This document shows positions 1-8,750 of a stretch of DNA of 64,000 nt, piece after piece. Made by a program: the position numbers and the translations under genes. Location of the stretch: contig NZ_VCGW01000003.1 in assembly GCF_007671675.1 (NCBI RefSeq), positions 310,001 through 374,000 on the forward strand. The letters are read 5' to 3'. The DNA comes from Marinobacter maritimus. Its GTDB lineage: Bacteria; Pseudomonadota; Gammaproteobacteria; Pseudomonadales; Oleiphilaceae. Under the pieces are notes generated by a model. That model had not been told where the DNA came from and did no database searches. It worked only from the letters and a program-made list of their open reading frames with translations. Every line of letters begins with the position of its first letter. Position 1 is the stretch's first letter.

Positions 1-951
1 TCTGAGTACATGCCGCAGGAAGTGTTGACCCGTTTCGAGGATGAGACCGGCATCAAGGTAGTCTACACCACCTACGACAGCAACGAAGCCATGTACGCCC
101 GGCTCAAACTGCTGGACGAGAGCGCCGCTTATGATCTCGCGGTGCCGTCGACCTACTACGTGAGTAAAATGCGCAACGAAGGGCTGTTACTGCCCATTGA
201 TCGAAGCAAAATCAGCGGCTTTGAGCAGCTTGATTCTGAACTCACCGGCCTGGATATTGATCCGGACAATCAGTACAGCGTGCCTTACCTTTGGGGCACA
301 ACGGGTATTGGTGTCGATACCGCTGATATTGAGGGAGAGCCGGTCACTGCCTGGGAAGATCTCTGGGATGAGCGCTTCAAAGGCCGGGTCATTCTGACCA
401 ATGATATGCGCGAAGTTTTCCACATGGGCCTGCGAGTGCTGGGTTACTCAGGTAACAGCACCGATCCGCAGCAGATTGAAGAAGCTTACGAAAAACTTCT
501 GGAGTTGATGCCTTCTGTACGTACGTTTAACTCGGACGCGCCGCGCATGCCGTTCCTTGAGGGGGAGGCCGATGTGGGCATGATCTGGAACGGTGAAGCC
601 GTTATGGGTAGGGATAGCCTGGAATCGCTGGAGTATGTGTATCCGAAAGAGGGCATTATCGCCTGGCTGGACAGCTTTGTAATTCCCAAGAATGCAAAAA
701 ACCCGGAGGCGGCCCACAAGTTCATCAGCTTTGTGTTGCAGCCGGACATTGCAGCGCTGATAAGCGAAGACATTGGTTACGCCACACCTGTGTTGTCAGC
801 GCGGGAATTGCTGACGGATGAGGTTGCAGGTGATCGCTCCAGTTATCCCACGCCGGAAGACATGATTAACGCAGAGTTTCAGGCAGATATTGGGGACGAT
901 GTGCTGCAGGTATATGCCAAGTACTGGGAAAAACTGAAGTCCGGCTTGTAA
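1..951 (+). CDS. Polyamine ABC transporter substrate-binding protein, PotD family (5' end outside window)
   Basis: This is the C-terminal part of a periplasmic spermidine/putrescine-binding protein. The reading frame is open from base 1, so the true start and signal peptide lie before the window. The visible 316 residues follow the PotD pattern: a lobe beginning with a segment on extended tyrosines and an AAYDLAVPSTYYV stretch, a VPYLWGTTGIGVD hinge-type motif, a GEADVGMIWNGEA segment typical of the second lobe, and a C-terminal YAKYWEKLKSG tail. The protein would deliver polyamines to a PotABC-type inner-membrane importer, whose genes should lie upstream. No permease or ATPase of this system is visible here. 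The family is clear; the exact polyamine is not. Confidence 0.88.
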   Translation, partial: SEYMPQEVLTRFEDETGIKVVYTTYDSNEAMYARLKLLDESAAYDLAVPSTYYVSKMRNEGLLLPIDRSKISGFEQLDSELTGLDIDPDNQYSVPYLWGTTGIGVDTADIEGEPVTAWEDLWDERFKGRVILTNDMREVFHMGLRVLGYSGNSTDPQQIEEAYEKLLELMPSVRTFNSDAPRMPFLEGEADVGMIWNGEAVMGRDSLESLEYVYPKEGIIAWLDSFVIPKNAKNPEAAHKFISFVLQPDIAALISEDIGYATPVLSARELLTDEVAGDRSSYPTPEDMINAEFQADIGDDVLQVYAKYWEKLKSGL

Positions 952-1103
952 AACCCGAGCGCAGGCGTTGAGACTGCAGGGTCACTTCCTGGCCTTGCAG
1001 CTCCGCACTGAGGAAGGCGGTTTACTGTCCTTGATTTGTACACGTAATGCCCCGGGTGCCTTATACTTCCATCATAGCCCTCAATGGCAGGATTGCAGCG
1101 CTA

Positions 1104-3386
1104 ATGTCCGGACCTTTTTTGAGAAGCCTGATTATCGTGCTTGGCGTTCTGTGCAGTTTTGGGCCTGTTGTTTCTGCAGCGGCACCGCAACCCGTGACCG
1201 AAGGCTGGGAATATAGGTGGGGCGATTTACCTTTTGATGCTGATGGCGCGCCCGATTGGGCTGCTGCACGGCAGTCCGAGCAGTGGCACGCCATTGATTT
1301 TCCCTCAAACCCCCCCGGGCGCAACGGTCGGGACCAAGTATGGTTCAGGGTAACATTGCCGGCCGGTGACTGGCAGAGCCCTGTTCTTTACATTTTAAGC
1401 GTCGACCTGATAACCCAGGTCTGGCTGGATGGCGAGAAGATTTATCAGTACGGCACGTTTGATGAAGATGGGCGTGGCAGGTTTGAAGGCTGGCCGTGGC
1501 ATGAGATTGCACTCCCTGATGGCTATCGGAACCAGCCGCTCTACTTCCGTGTGTATTCTGACTACACGGATATAGGTCTCTGGGGCGAGGTAAGTATCAT
1601 GGATCACTCGGAACTCGTTCTCTATATACTCAAAAACTCACTCGAAGCTCTTCTCGTTGCTGCCTTTTCACTACTGGTAGCTGTGCTTGCACTGATTTTC
1701 TCGTTGTTTCAGGGCGGTCGGAAGACCTTTTCCAGCATTGGCCTGTTTGCGTTGGCCTCATCTGTCATGTTGGTGGCCGAGAGCCAGGCCAACCTGTTGA
1801 TTGCCAACCACGCGTTGTTATGGGATTACCTTGCGGCCGGAAGTTACTTCCTGCTGCCCGTGGCACTGGGTCTTATGCTGGATCAATGGCTGGAGGACCG
1901 GCCATCCAGATCCATCAGTCTGATCTGGAAACTGCACTTGTGTTATGTGGCTGGTGCTTTGGGCCTGGCATTGATGGGTGTCGTGGACCTCTCATCCACT
2001 TTTCCGCCTTTTGATGCCCTGCTCCTGCTTACGTTGACTTTGATGGGGATGTTGACCTTACCCCGCTTGGGCTCACTCTCGGGTGAGCAGCAGATCCTCG
2101 TGCTGGCATGCGGCGTTTTCAGCGCTCTGCTCGTCGCCGATATGGCGGTGGCTCACGGTTTTCTGCCCTGGGCTCAGGTGCCGGTCAGCCTGGGTTTGCT
2201 GTTCTTTGTTCTCGCGGTCGTTATCATTTCGCTGAGGCATTATGCGTTAACCCAAAAGGCCCTGCAGGACTTGACTGTTACCCTGGAGCAACAGGTGGCC
2301 GAACGTACGGAAAAAGCCGAAACGCTTTTGCAGCGGGAGCAGGCCAGAGCGGGTTTGCTGGCATTTGAAAATGAAAAGAGCCAGATATTTTCGGAGGTGA
2401 TTGCGGAATTGCAGGCCTGCGTAAGCCTGACGGAAGCATTTCAGCTACTCGCTGAAGCAATGCCAAGGCTCAGCAGCCCCCTTAAAGGCATGATATACCG
2501 ACGAACGGCGAGCGGCGCCTATGGGCGTCTGGTGCATTGGGGGTATGGCGATGAGCATCCGGGGTTGGCACAAGTTGTTACGGCGCTTGATAGCCTGCCC
2601 ACCCCAATTCGTCTGACTGCGGGGGCTGTGGAGGATGCTGAGGCTGTCGGAAAAAGTTGGCAGCGTGGGTTGGTGTGCTTTCCGATCAATATTGAATTTG
2701 CCAGCCACGGCGCCGTACTCGAAGGCCTTTTACTGCTCGAGGGAGGCAGCATCAGCAGTTCGGGGTATACCGCCTATGGAGCCGGGCGGCTAATGTCGTC
2801 TATCAATCTGGCGGCAGAGCGCATTGGGATTACGCTTTCGGGTATATCTTTAAGGGAAGACCTGCAGCGATTCTCATACGAAGATGCCCTCACTGGCCTG
2901 AAAAACCGCCGATATTTTGATCAGCTATTTGAGCACGAAACATCCGTGGCCTTGCGCAAAGGCTCACCACTTTCGCTTTTGTTATTGGATATCGACCACT
3001 TCAAGCGTTTTAACGACACCCATGGTCACGAGGCAGGTGATTCGGCTTTGCAGGCTTTTGCTGCTCTGTTGAAATCACGCTTCCGCGGCAGCGATATCGT
3101 CTGTCGTTACGGGGGTGAGGAGTTTGTTGTTATTCTTCCAGGCTCCCGTACTTCAGACGCCACGGAACGTGCCGAGGAGCTGCGCGAGGCAACGCGGAAG
3201 GAGCCAGTAATATTTGAGGGCAATAGTCTGGGATGCCTGACGGTATCGATTGGGGTCGCTAACTGGCCAGACAGTACAGACGAGCTTGGGCAGTTGTTGA
3301 AGCTTGCAGATACAAATCTGTATCGGGCAAAAACCAGAGGCCGTGACAACGTCGAGGTTTATTCAAAGCCCCGGACCGCAGGCTAG
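1104..3386 (+). CDS. Membrane diguanylate cyclase with 7TMR-DISM sensor and GGDEF domain
   Basis: This inner-membrane protein would make cyclic di-GMP from two GTP in response to a periplasmic signal. From the ATG at 1104 it has a signal peptide (MSGPFLRSLIIVLGVLCSFG), a periplasmic beta-sandwich of the 7TMR-DISMED type (about 30-170), seven hydrophobic segments (about 180-390), a short coiled coil containing EQQVAERTEKAE, a GAF-like stretch, and a C-terminal GGDEF domain. The active-site loop is GGEEF (about 670-674) and the product-inhibition I-site RxxD is intact (RGSD, about 661-664), so it should be active and feedback-controlled. An upstream ATG at 1047 gives 19 more residues but hides the signal peptide, so 1104 is preferred; neither has a strong ribosome site. 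The stop overlaps the convergent teaD stop by 4 bp. Confidence 0.85.
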   Translation: MSGPFLRSLIIVLGVLCSFGPVVSAAAPQPVTEGWEYRWGDLPFDADGAPDWAAARQSEQWHAIDFPSNPPGRNGRDQVWFRVTLPAGDWQSPVLYILSVDLITQVWLDGEKIYQYGTFDEDGRGRFEGWPWHEIALPDGYRNQPLYFRVYSDYTDIGLWGEVSIMDHSELVLYILKNSLEALLVAAFSLLVAVLALIFSLFQGGRKTFSSIGLFALASSVMLVAESQANLLIANHALLWDYLAAGSYFLLPVALGLMLDQWLEDRPSRSISLIWKLHLCYVAGALGLALMGVVDLSSTFPPFDALLLLTLTLMGMLTLPRLGSLSGEQQILVLACGVFSALLVADMAVAHGFLPWAQVPVSLGLLFFVLAVVIISLRHYALTQKALQDLTVTLEQQVAERTEKAETLLQREQARAGLLAFENEKSQIFSEVIAELQACVSLTEAFQLLAEAMPRLSSPLKGMIYRRTASGAYGRLVHWGYGDEHPGLAQVVTALDSLPTPIRLTAGAVEDAEAVGKSWQRGLVCFPINIEFASHGAVLEGLLLLEGGSISSSGYTAYGAGRLMSSINLAAERIGITLSGISLREDLQRFSYEDALTGLKNRRYFDQLFEHETSVALRKGSPLSLLLLDIDHFKRFNDTHGHEAGDSALQAFAALLKSRFRGSDIVCRYGGEEFVVILPGSRTSDATERAEELREATRKEPVIFEGNSLGCLTVSIGVANWPDSTDELGQLLKLADTNLYRAKTRGRDNVEVYSKPRTAG

Positions 3387-3826
3387 ACTACAAGAACCGG
3401 GCATTTGGCGTGCGCAGCCACGCGGTGTGAAACACTGCCGAGAAACATACCGTCCTTGTCGCTATGGGTACCCCGGGTTCCCACCACGAGCAGATCCGCT
3501 TCCTTGTCCTTGGCAAACTTAACAATAACCTTCGATGGGCGCCCGGCTTTTACAAAGCCGCGAACCCTGGTTGCTCCCTGTTCCTTTGCCAGCTCTTTGG
3601 CGTGGTTGACCACCTCTTTTGCGTATTCCGAAAGCACCTTGTCTGGAATGTCCATGTCCGAGGGCCGTCCAATGGAAAGCGATGCCTCAAACAAGCTGTG
3701 GTGCTTGTACACGCAGAGAATGTAGATCTCTGCCTCCGGCAGGAGCTTTTGCAGCTTGATGGCCTTATCAAGAGCCCCGAGGGAGGTTTTGGAACCGTCC
3801 ACCGCCACCAGTATCCTTTTGAACAT
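3383..3826 (-). CDS. teaD: Universal stress protein of the TRAP operon, TeaD-like
   Basis: This is a small cytoplasmic UspA-family protein of 147 residues. The N-terminus (FKRILVAVDGSKTS) is the usual first strand of the fold, and the C-terminal GTRGTHSDKDGMFLGSVS carries the G-x2-G-x9-G(S) ATP-binding motif. The ATG at 3826 is chosen because AAGGAG lies 6 bases before it; a start 18 bases upstream would run through that ribosome site. It is the last gene behind teaC (35-bp gap). In Halomonas elongata the Usp protein TeaD is encoded with TeaABC, binds ATP and restrains ectoine uptake; position and family suggest the same role here. Its stop overlaps the convergent cyclase gene by 4 bp. Confidence 0.85.
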   Translation of the reverse strand: MFKRILVAVDGSKTSLGALDKAIKLQKLLPEAEIYILCVYKHHSLFEASLSIGRPSDMDIPDKVLSEYAKEVVNHAKELAKEQGATRVRGFVKAGRPSKVIVKFAKDKEADLLVVGTRGTHSDKDGMFLGSVSHRVAAHAKCPVLVV

Positions 3827-3861
3827 TGTTTTCTCCTTAAACATCCAGAACCGGACGTTCG

Positions 3862-5148
3862 TCAGTCTGCAAAGGCAAGATCACGCAGGAACAAGGCAAT
3901 CTGCGGAAAGGTAATGATCAGGGCAGCAGCTGCGACCAGCATAATGATAAAGGGCGGTGTGCCTCGGATAACTTCCAGATAAGGCCGTTTGAATATCGCA
4001 ATCGCCGTAAAAATGTCGCAGCCAAACGGCGGTGTTGCCGAACCGATCGCCACCTGCAAGGTAATGAGCACGCCCACCAGGACCGGATCCAGGCCTGTTG
4101 CTTGAATGGCGGGAGCAAAAATAGGCGTCAGTACCAGAATCACGACGATGGGGTCGACAAACATACAGGCGATAAAGAACGACACGCAGATAGCAATAAG
4201 CACGCCTACGGGGCCGGCTTCGTTAACGCCTACGGACTCCAGTATTGCCTGTGGAATCTGGGCGAAGGAGATGATCCACGAGAATCCGTTCCCCACTGCT
4301 ACCAGAATGAAAACGACTGCGGTGATCAGGCCGGTGGACTTGGCAATTTTGTAGATTTCCGCCAGCTTGAGGGAGCGAAAGACGATGAATTCCAGCAGGA
4401 AGGCATAAAGCACGCACACGGCTGCCGCTTCAGTCGGGCTGAAAATACCCCCGTAAATGCCACCCACAATGATAACCGGGAAAAACAACGGCCAGATGGC
4501 ATCGCGGACAGAGAAAGCCCGCTGGCGCCAGGTCGCTTTGGGTTCGGTAGGCACCTTGTTTTTGTAGGCATAGAACAGGCAGTAAAGCGAGAACATGAAC
4601 AGGATCAGCAGGCCCGGTCCAATGCCTGCGATGAACAGCTCCGCAATCGACGTTTGGGAGATAACCCCGTAAATGATCATGCCGATACTGGGGGGGATCA
4701 GGAAGGCAATGTCACTGGCGTTGATAATCAATGCCAAAGTAAACGAATCGGAATAGCCGGCCTTGAGCATTTTCGGGCGTAGGGGTGAGCCAACGGCAAC
4801 AACCGTTGCCTGGGTGGAACCGGACACTGCGCCAAAGAGTGTGCAAGAGGTGGCGGTACTGATCGCCAGCCCGCCTTTTATGTGGCCGATAAAGGCCATA
4901 ACCATGTTGATCAGTCTGTCTGCTGATTGGCCGCGTGTCATTATGTCAGCAGCGAGAATGAACATGGGCACAGCGATGAGCGAGGCGGGCCGGATGCCCC
5001 CCATCATCTGCTGAATGAATGTTCCCATCTGGCCAAAGCCGTCGAACATCATCACAAAGCCAACGACGGCGGCAGTCGTCAGTGGAATCATCATAGGGAA
5101 GCCGAGGAGCAGCAGCCCGATCATGATGATCATTAGAATTGTTGCCAT
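3862..5148 (-). CDS. teaC: TRAP transporter large permease, TeaC-like (DctM family)
   Basis: This 428-residue inner-membrane protein is the large, ion-coupled translocation subunit of a TRAP transporter. It has the DctM layout of about twelve hydrophobic helices. Recognisable family features are the TRGQSADRLINMVMAFIGHIKGGLAIST segment (partial: GHIKGGLA), the SGSTQATVVAVG loop, and the LIPPSIGMIIYG and ATPPFGCDIF motifs in the two half-repeats. The gene follows the small permease by 39 bp, with AAGGG about 9 bases before the ATG. Together with the binding protein TeaA-like and the small permease it should import ectoine or hydroxyectoine with Na+. The specificity is inferred from the binding protein, not from this subunit. 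Confidence 0.88.
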   Translation of the reverse strand: MATILMIIMIGLLLLGFPMMIPLTTAAVVGFVMMFDGFGQMGTFIQQMMGGIRPASLIAVPMFILAADIMTRGQSADRLINMVMAFIGHIKGGLAISTATSCTLFGAVSGSTQATVVAVGSPLRPKMLKAGYSDSFTLALIINASDIAFLIPPSIGMIIYGVISQTSIAELFIAGIGPGLLILFMFSLYCLFYAYKNKVPTEPKATWRQRAFSVRDAIWPLFFPVIIVGGIYGGIFSPTEAAAVCVLYAFLLEFIVFRSLKLAEIYKIAKSTGLITAVVFILVAVGNGFSWIISFAQIPQAILESVGVNEAGPVGVLIAICVSFFIACMFVDPIVVILVLTPIFAPAIQATGLDPVLVGVLITLQVAIGSATPPFGCDIFTAIAIFKRPYLEVIRGTPPFIIMLVAAAALIITFPQIALFLRDLAFAD

Positions 5149-5187
5149 AGGTGTGCCCTTTTTTATCGTGTCCGGTCTGAAACCGGA

Positions 5188-5781
5188 TCAGACTTCCGAT
5201 TCAGAATCAGCGTATCCGTCAATCACCCCGGTGGAGAGGTAAACATCGTCACTGGTGAAGTTCTTGATGGCGGTAAGGAGGTACTGAATGCCGGTCACAG
5301 CAAAGCCCACAGGCGCCCAGATGTAAATCCACCAGATTTCAAAGCCCAGCGCAGGCAAAATGCGACCACGGCTATACAAAGTCTCGATGTAGCCGTAAGA
5401 GTGATAGCACAGGAAGAACATTACCGCGGAGGTGAAAAGGGCGATGATGATCATCAGTATCTTACGACCCTTGGGCGGGAGTGCGTCGTAAACAGCCGAC
5501 ATCCGAATGTGTCGACCGTAGCGCGCCGCGTAGCCGATGCCGGCAAAGGTCACGAGAATAATCAGGATGCGGTTTATTTCGCCGGAGAAGAAGAAACCCT
5601 CTCCAAATACAAATCGCGCAACAACGTTAACACAGGTATTGATGGCCATGAGGATGATGCCTGCGGCCAGAATGACTGCTTCAGCGTTGGCTATCCATCC
5701 GTCAATGACCCCCAGAAATCCGGGCAGCCCAGACTTGAAAGTGCCGGTATCGTCGTCTATCTCCGGGGAATTCTCGGACAT
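5188..5781 (-). CDS. teaB: TRAP transporter small permease, TeaB-like (DctQ family)
   Basis: This 197-residue inner-membrane protein has the four-helix pattern of DctQ subunits, with the typical helix-2/3 region RYGRHIRMSAVYDALPPKGRK (partial: GRHIRMSAVYD) between the second and third helices. It bridges the binding protein and the large permease in the tripartite TRAP complex. The N-terminal extension of about 25 acidic residues and the C-terminal cytoplasmic tail are longer than in the smallest DctQ proteins. GGAG lies 8 bases before the ATG. It sits between teaA and teaC in one transcription unit, but a strong hairpin in the teaA-teaB gap probably lowers its expression relative to the binding protein. 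Confidence 0.85.
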   Translation of the reverse strand: MSENSPEIDDDTGTFKSGLPGFLGVIDGWIANAEAVILAAGIILMAINTCVNVVARFVFGEGFFFSGEINRILIILVTFAGIGYAARYGRHIRMSAVYDALPPKGRKILMIIIALFTSAVMFFLCYHSYGYIETLYSRGRILPALGFEIWWIYIWAPVGFAVTGIQYLLTAIKNFTSDDVYLSTGVIDGYADSESEV

Positions 5782-5848
5782 GTAGTCGGCTCCACATCAT
5801 GTCGCTCCCTACCGGACACTAAGTTTTGGCGGGGCGGGTTGGTTCATC

Positions 5849-5877
5849 AAAAAGTCCGCCGGCGGGCGCCGGCGGAC
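5849..5877 (-). terminator. Stem-loop with U-tract between teaA and teaB (attenuator)
   Basis: GTCCGCCGGC (5854-5863) and GCCGGCGGAC (5868-5877) form a perfect 10-bp GC-rich stem with a 4-base loop. On the minus strand the stem is followed at once by a run of five T. It lies 17 bases after the teaA stop and about 70 bases before the teaB start. It looks like a partial intrinsic terminator that also protects the binding-protein mRNA from 3' decay, so that TeaA is made in excess over the permease. Confidence 0.8.
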
Positions 5878-5893
5878 AGAAAGAAGTGCGGAA

Positions 5894-6922
5894 TCAGTCG
5901 TTCTGTACTTCTTCCAGGTCTTTCTTGAACTGGTTCAGCAGGTCCTTGCCACCCTGACCGGCCATTTCAATGAACTTTTTCTCAACCTGCGGAGCTCTTT
6001 CCTTGAAGGCCTTGATCTGCTCATCGTTCAGGCGAGTAACGGTGACCTCGTCGCTGCTCTTCTGGATTTTCGCGAGCGCCTCATCGGCCAGGCCGTCGAT
6101 GTGAGTGATGATCTCTTCGAAGGCATAATCGGCGGCATCCTGGATCAGCTTCTTGTCCTTATCTGGCAGGCCGTCGTAAAAATTCTTGTTAGCCATTGCC
6201 GCAGTCGTAAACCAGCCGTGACCCGTGAAGATCAGGTTAGGCGATACTTCATACAGGCCACCGGACTCGATCCAGAAGATCGGGTTTTCCTGCCCGTTAA
6301 TCATGTTGGTCTGCAGTGCACCGTAAACTTCACCCCAGGGCAGTGGTGTCGGGGTCGCGCCGAACGCAGAGTAGGTTTCCGACAACAGTGGGTTGGTCAT
6401 AACCCGGATCTTTTTGTTCTTCAGCTCTTCAGGCGTCGTGACAGGCTCATCCAGCGTGATAACGAACTCACCTTCGGGATACATTTGCAGAAGCTCCAGA
6501 CCTTTCTCTGCGTAGAGCTTCGGGAAATCTTCATTGATGGCCTTACTCTCACGGAAAAACTCGATGACCGTGTTCATGTCGGTAGGCATCAGGTAAGGAA
6601 TGAAGAAAATCTGGGCTTCGGGAATCAGGGCACCAGTGAAACCGGGCGACTGGTTTACAAAATTCAGGATCCCCGCCTGAGTCTGTTCCATGATGTCATC
6701 GGATTCACCGAGTTCACCAAAACGATACACCTGCAAGGTGTGGTCGGAATTATCCTCGATGTATTCCTTGAATTTGTATGCGTATACATCCTGTACGTCG
6801 CCTTCATACTCTTCGTGTGCATAACGCCAGTTGGCGGCATTCACGGAGTTAGCTGCGGTCATTGCCGCGAAAGCGAACGCTGAAATTCCGGCCAGTTTTT
6901 TGAATTTACTCATGCTGCTCAT
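5894..6922 (-). CDS. teaA: TRAP transporter ectoine/5-hydroxyectoine-binding protein, TeaA-like
   Basis: This 342-residue periplasmic binding protein has a signal peptide ending near SVNAANW. The mature start WRYAHEEYEGDVQDV and the blocks RFGELGESDDIMEQTQ, NQSPGFTG, GATPTPLPWGEVYGALQ and NPIFWIESGGLYEVSP match what I recall of Halomonas elongata TeaA nearly residue for residue. The IRVMTNP segment contains the arginine that holds the substrate carboxylate in DctP proteins. The ATG at 6922 has GGAG 8 bases upstream; an open frame continues upstream but runs through this site. It leads the teaABCD operon. Ectoine uptake fits a salt-adapted marine bacterium. I recognise the protein from memory; no alignment was run. 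Confidence 0.88.
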   Translation of the reverse strand: MSSMSKFKKLAGISAFAFAAMTAANSVNAANWRYAHEEYEGDVQDVYAYKFKEYIEDNSDHTLQVYRFGELGESDDIMEQTQAGILNFVNQSPGFTGALIPEAQIFFIPYLMPTDMNTVIEFFRESKAINEDFPKLYAEKGLELLQMYPEGEFVITLDEPVTTPEELKNKKIRVMTNPLLSETYSAFGATPTPLPWGEVYGALQTNMINGQENPIFWIESGGLYEVSPNLIFTGHGWFTTAAMANKNFYDGLPDKDKKLIQDAADYAFEEIITHIDGLADEALAKIQKSSDEVTVTRLNDEQIKAFKERAPQVEKKFIEMAGQGGKDLLNQFKKDLEEVQND

Positions 6923-7019
6923 CGGGTTTTCTCCGTTCGTTTTTGTACAGATATCAATTGTTACATTATTAAAGACTGGCAAAACTTGTCGACTTACGCA
7001 AGAAATTGGCCTATTTGGT

Positions 7020-7571
7020 TTATTTTTGACCTGTGCGTGTTTTGTGGATACCTGCTCTTGAGAGAAACATCCGAAACTCTTCTGTGACCCGCTCAAGGCT
7101 ATCTCCGAGGCGGTGGCCGTCGGGCAGCATCAGAGCGGGGAGCGCCTGCTGCCGGGCCAGTTTCAAAACCGGCAGCGGGGGCACAACGTCGTCATCCCAG
7201 CCGTGGATGATCTGCACATGCCTGGCCTGGATTCGAGGGCTGGATTGAGGGTAGGCCGGCATCGCCAACGCTGGCGCCAGAAGAAAGCATCCGAGAACCG
7301 GCATCTGCGCGCTGGTTTGTGCGCACACCCAGCCACCCATGCTGGAGCCAGCGAGAATGATGTTTTCCGGATGTGCGCCGCTGGCCTCAATCGCATTCTG
7401 CATCTGGGTGAGGCGAACCGCAGGGTCTTTGCTGCTCCGGTGATCAATGGCGTGGGCCTGAACCTTATCGAAGGTCTCTGCCAGAATTTTCAAGGCCTGG
7501 ATTTTGGTGCTGCCAGGACCGCTTTCCAGCCCATGTGAAAGAAAAATATGAATGGTGGTCAGTTCTGCCAT
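7020..7571 (-). CDS. Alpha/beta-hydrolase-fold protein
   Basis: This 183-residue cytoplasmic protein is a small serine hydrolase of the alpha/beta fold. It shows an early SHGLESGPGSTK oxyanion-type loop, a nucleophile elbow GSSMGG (serine near 76), an acid in the HGWDDDVVPP loop and the catalytic histidine in DGHRLGD. This completes a plausible Ser-Asp-His triad. The size and the start with an HG-SGPGS loop resemble the small YqiA-like esterases and related uncharacterised hydrolases. The substrate cannot be told. No clear ribosome site precedes the ATG. It is followed on the plus side by the teaA promoter region and preceded on the minus strand by the flavin oxidoreductase gene. Confidence 0.72.
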   Translation of the reverse strand: MAELTTIHIFLSHGLESGPGSTKIQALKILAETFDKVQAHAIDHRSSKDPAVRLTQMQNAIEASGAHPENIILAGSSMGGWVCAQTSAQMPVLGCFLLAPALAMPAYPQSSPRIQARHVQIIHGWDDDVVPPLPVLKLARQQALPALMLPDGHRLGDSLERVTEEFRMFLSRAGIHKTRTGQK

Positions 7572-7657
7572 AGGTCAGTTTCCCAAAACCCGGTTTCTCA
7601 GCCTGACGGGCCGGCGTCTTCCGTTTCTCCAGTTTCGGGCCCGCGCCGTGAAGATGC

Positions 7658-8647
7658 TCAGGTCCGGGTTTCCTCAAGAATGTCCAATGCATGGCGGCGC
7701 TTTTCCGGGTCGTGGATGTCCAAGGTGAACATCACCTCGTCCACCGTTACGCTGGCCAGCAATTCATCAAGCTGTTTCCGGATGTCTATGGCATCGCCGA
7801 GTAGCTGGAGCCCCAGAAAATCCTTTACTCCGGCCTGCTCACCAGCATTCCATAAACCATCCATGGACTCGACCGGCGCCTTCATCCAGAGAGGTTGCCC
7901 TCTGAAAAGTGCAAGGATGCGTTGGTAACTGGTGGTTGCCAGGTATTTTGCTTCTTCCATGGTATCCGCAGGCACGGCGGGGACCGCAAGAATGGTGTAA
8001 GGCTGCTGCAGTTGTTCTGAAGGCTGGAAGTTGTCCCGATACACTTTCAGCGCTTCCCGGTACAGGCGCGGGGCGAAGTGTCCGGCAAAGGCATAGGGGA
8101 GGCCCCGCATGGCGGCTAGCTGGGCGCTGTAGAGGCTTGAACCCAGGAGCCAGACGGGCACGTTGGTGCCAGCCCCGGGGATGGCCTTCACCGCCTGGCC
8201 AGGCTTCAGAGGCCCAAGAAGGGACTGCAGCCGTGCCACGTCTTCCGGGAACTGCTCTGCACCCAATCCATCCCTGCGCAGCGCGCGAGCGGTTATCGGG
8301 TCGGTGCCCGGCGCCCGCCCAAGGCCCAGATCAATGCGGCCCGGGTAAAGGCTTTCCAGGGTGCCGAACTGCTCAGCGATGACCAACGGCGGGTGGTTGG
8401 GTAGCATGACGCCTCCGGAACCAACCCGGATGGTTTGGGTCTTACCGGCAATGTGGCCGATCAGCACTGAAGTGGCGGAGCTGCTGATGCCCTCCATGTT
8501 GTGGTGCTCTGCCAACCAGAATCGCTTGAAACCGAGCTTTTCGGCATGCTGGGCATAAGCCACACTGTTTTTAAGGGTAGTACCTACGGAATCACCTTCG
8601 CGAACCGAAGCGAGTTCCAGCAGTGAGTAGTCAGGATAGTTGCTCAT
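7658..8647 (-). CDS. LLM-class flavin-dependent oxidoreductase (luciferase-like, YhbW type)
   Basis: This 329-residue protein has the bacterial luciferase-like TIM-barrel. Family marks are [12 protein letters not shown] at the N-terminus, [20 protein letters not shown], the [22 protein letters not shown] block (partial: [11 protein letters not shown]) and [16 protein letters not shown]. These blocks place it with the MsnO8/YhbW group of LLM oxidoreductases that use FMNH2 rather than F420. The role of this group is not established, and no reductase partner is next to it. The gene is 86 bp upstream of the hydrolase gene on the same strand and is divergent from the methyltransferase gene. Confidence 0.85.
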   Translation of the reverse strand: MSNYPDYSLLELASVREGDSVGTTLKNSVAYAQHAEKLGFKRFWLAEHHNMEGISSSATSVLIGHIAGKTQTIRVGSGGVMLPNHPPLVIAEQFGTLESLYPGRIDLGLGRAPGTDPITARALRRDGLGAEQFPEDVARLQSLLGPLKPGQAVKAIPGAGTNVPVWLLGSSLYSAQLAAMRGLPYAFAGHFAPRLYREALKVYRDNFQPSEQLQQPYTILAVPAVPADTMEEAKYLATTSYQRILALFRGQPLWMKAPVESMDGLWNAGEQAGVKDFLGLQLLGDAIDIRKQLDELLASVTVDEVMFTLDIHDPEKRRHALDILEETRT

Positions 8648-8750
8648 GGTGCTAGGATAACATCTGAAGCCTGCGATGCCTCAAGCCGTTTCAGAATGCG
8701 TGAGGCGTGTCGAAACCAGGGCGACGTCAATAATCAGGAAGGACACCATT

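Noticed and set aside
1047..1103. Upstream start for the diguanylate cyclase
   Set aside because: It adds 19 residues before a good signal peptide and has no ribosome site; 1104 was preferred.
4102..4782. Long open frame opposite teaC (226 codons)
   Set aside because: It is antisense to a certain membrane-protein gene; the translation is rich in N, D, Q and H as expected for a shadow frame.
6923..7096. N-terminal extension of the teaA reading frame
   Set aside because: The 58 extra codons precede a clear GGAG-ATG and a normal signal peptide, so they are untranslated.
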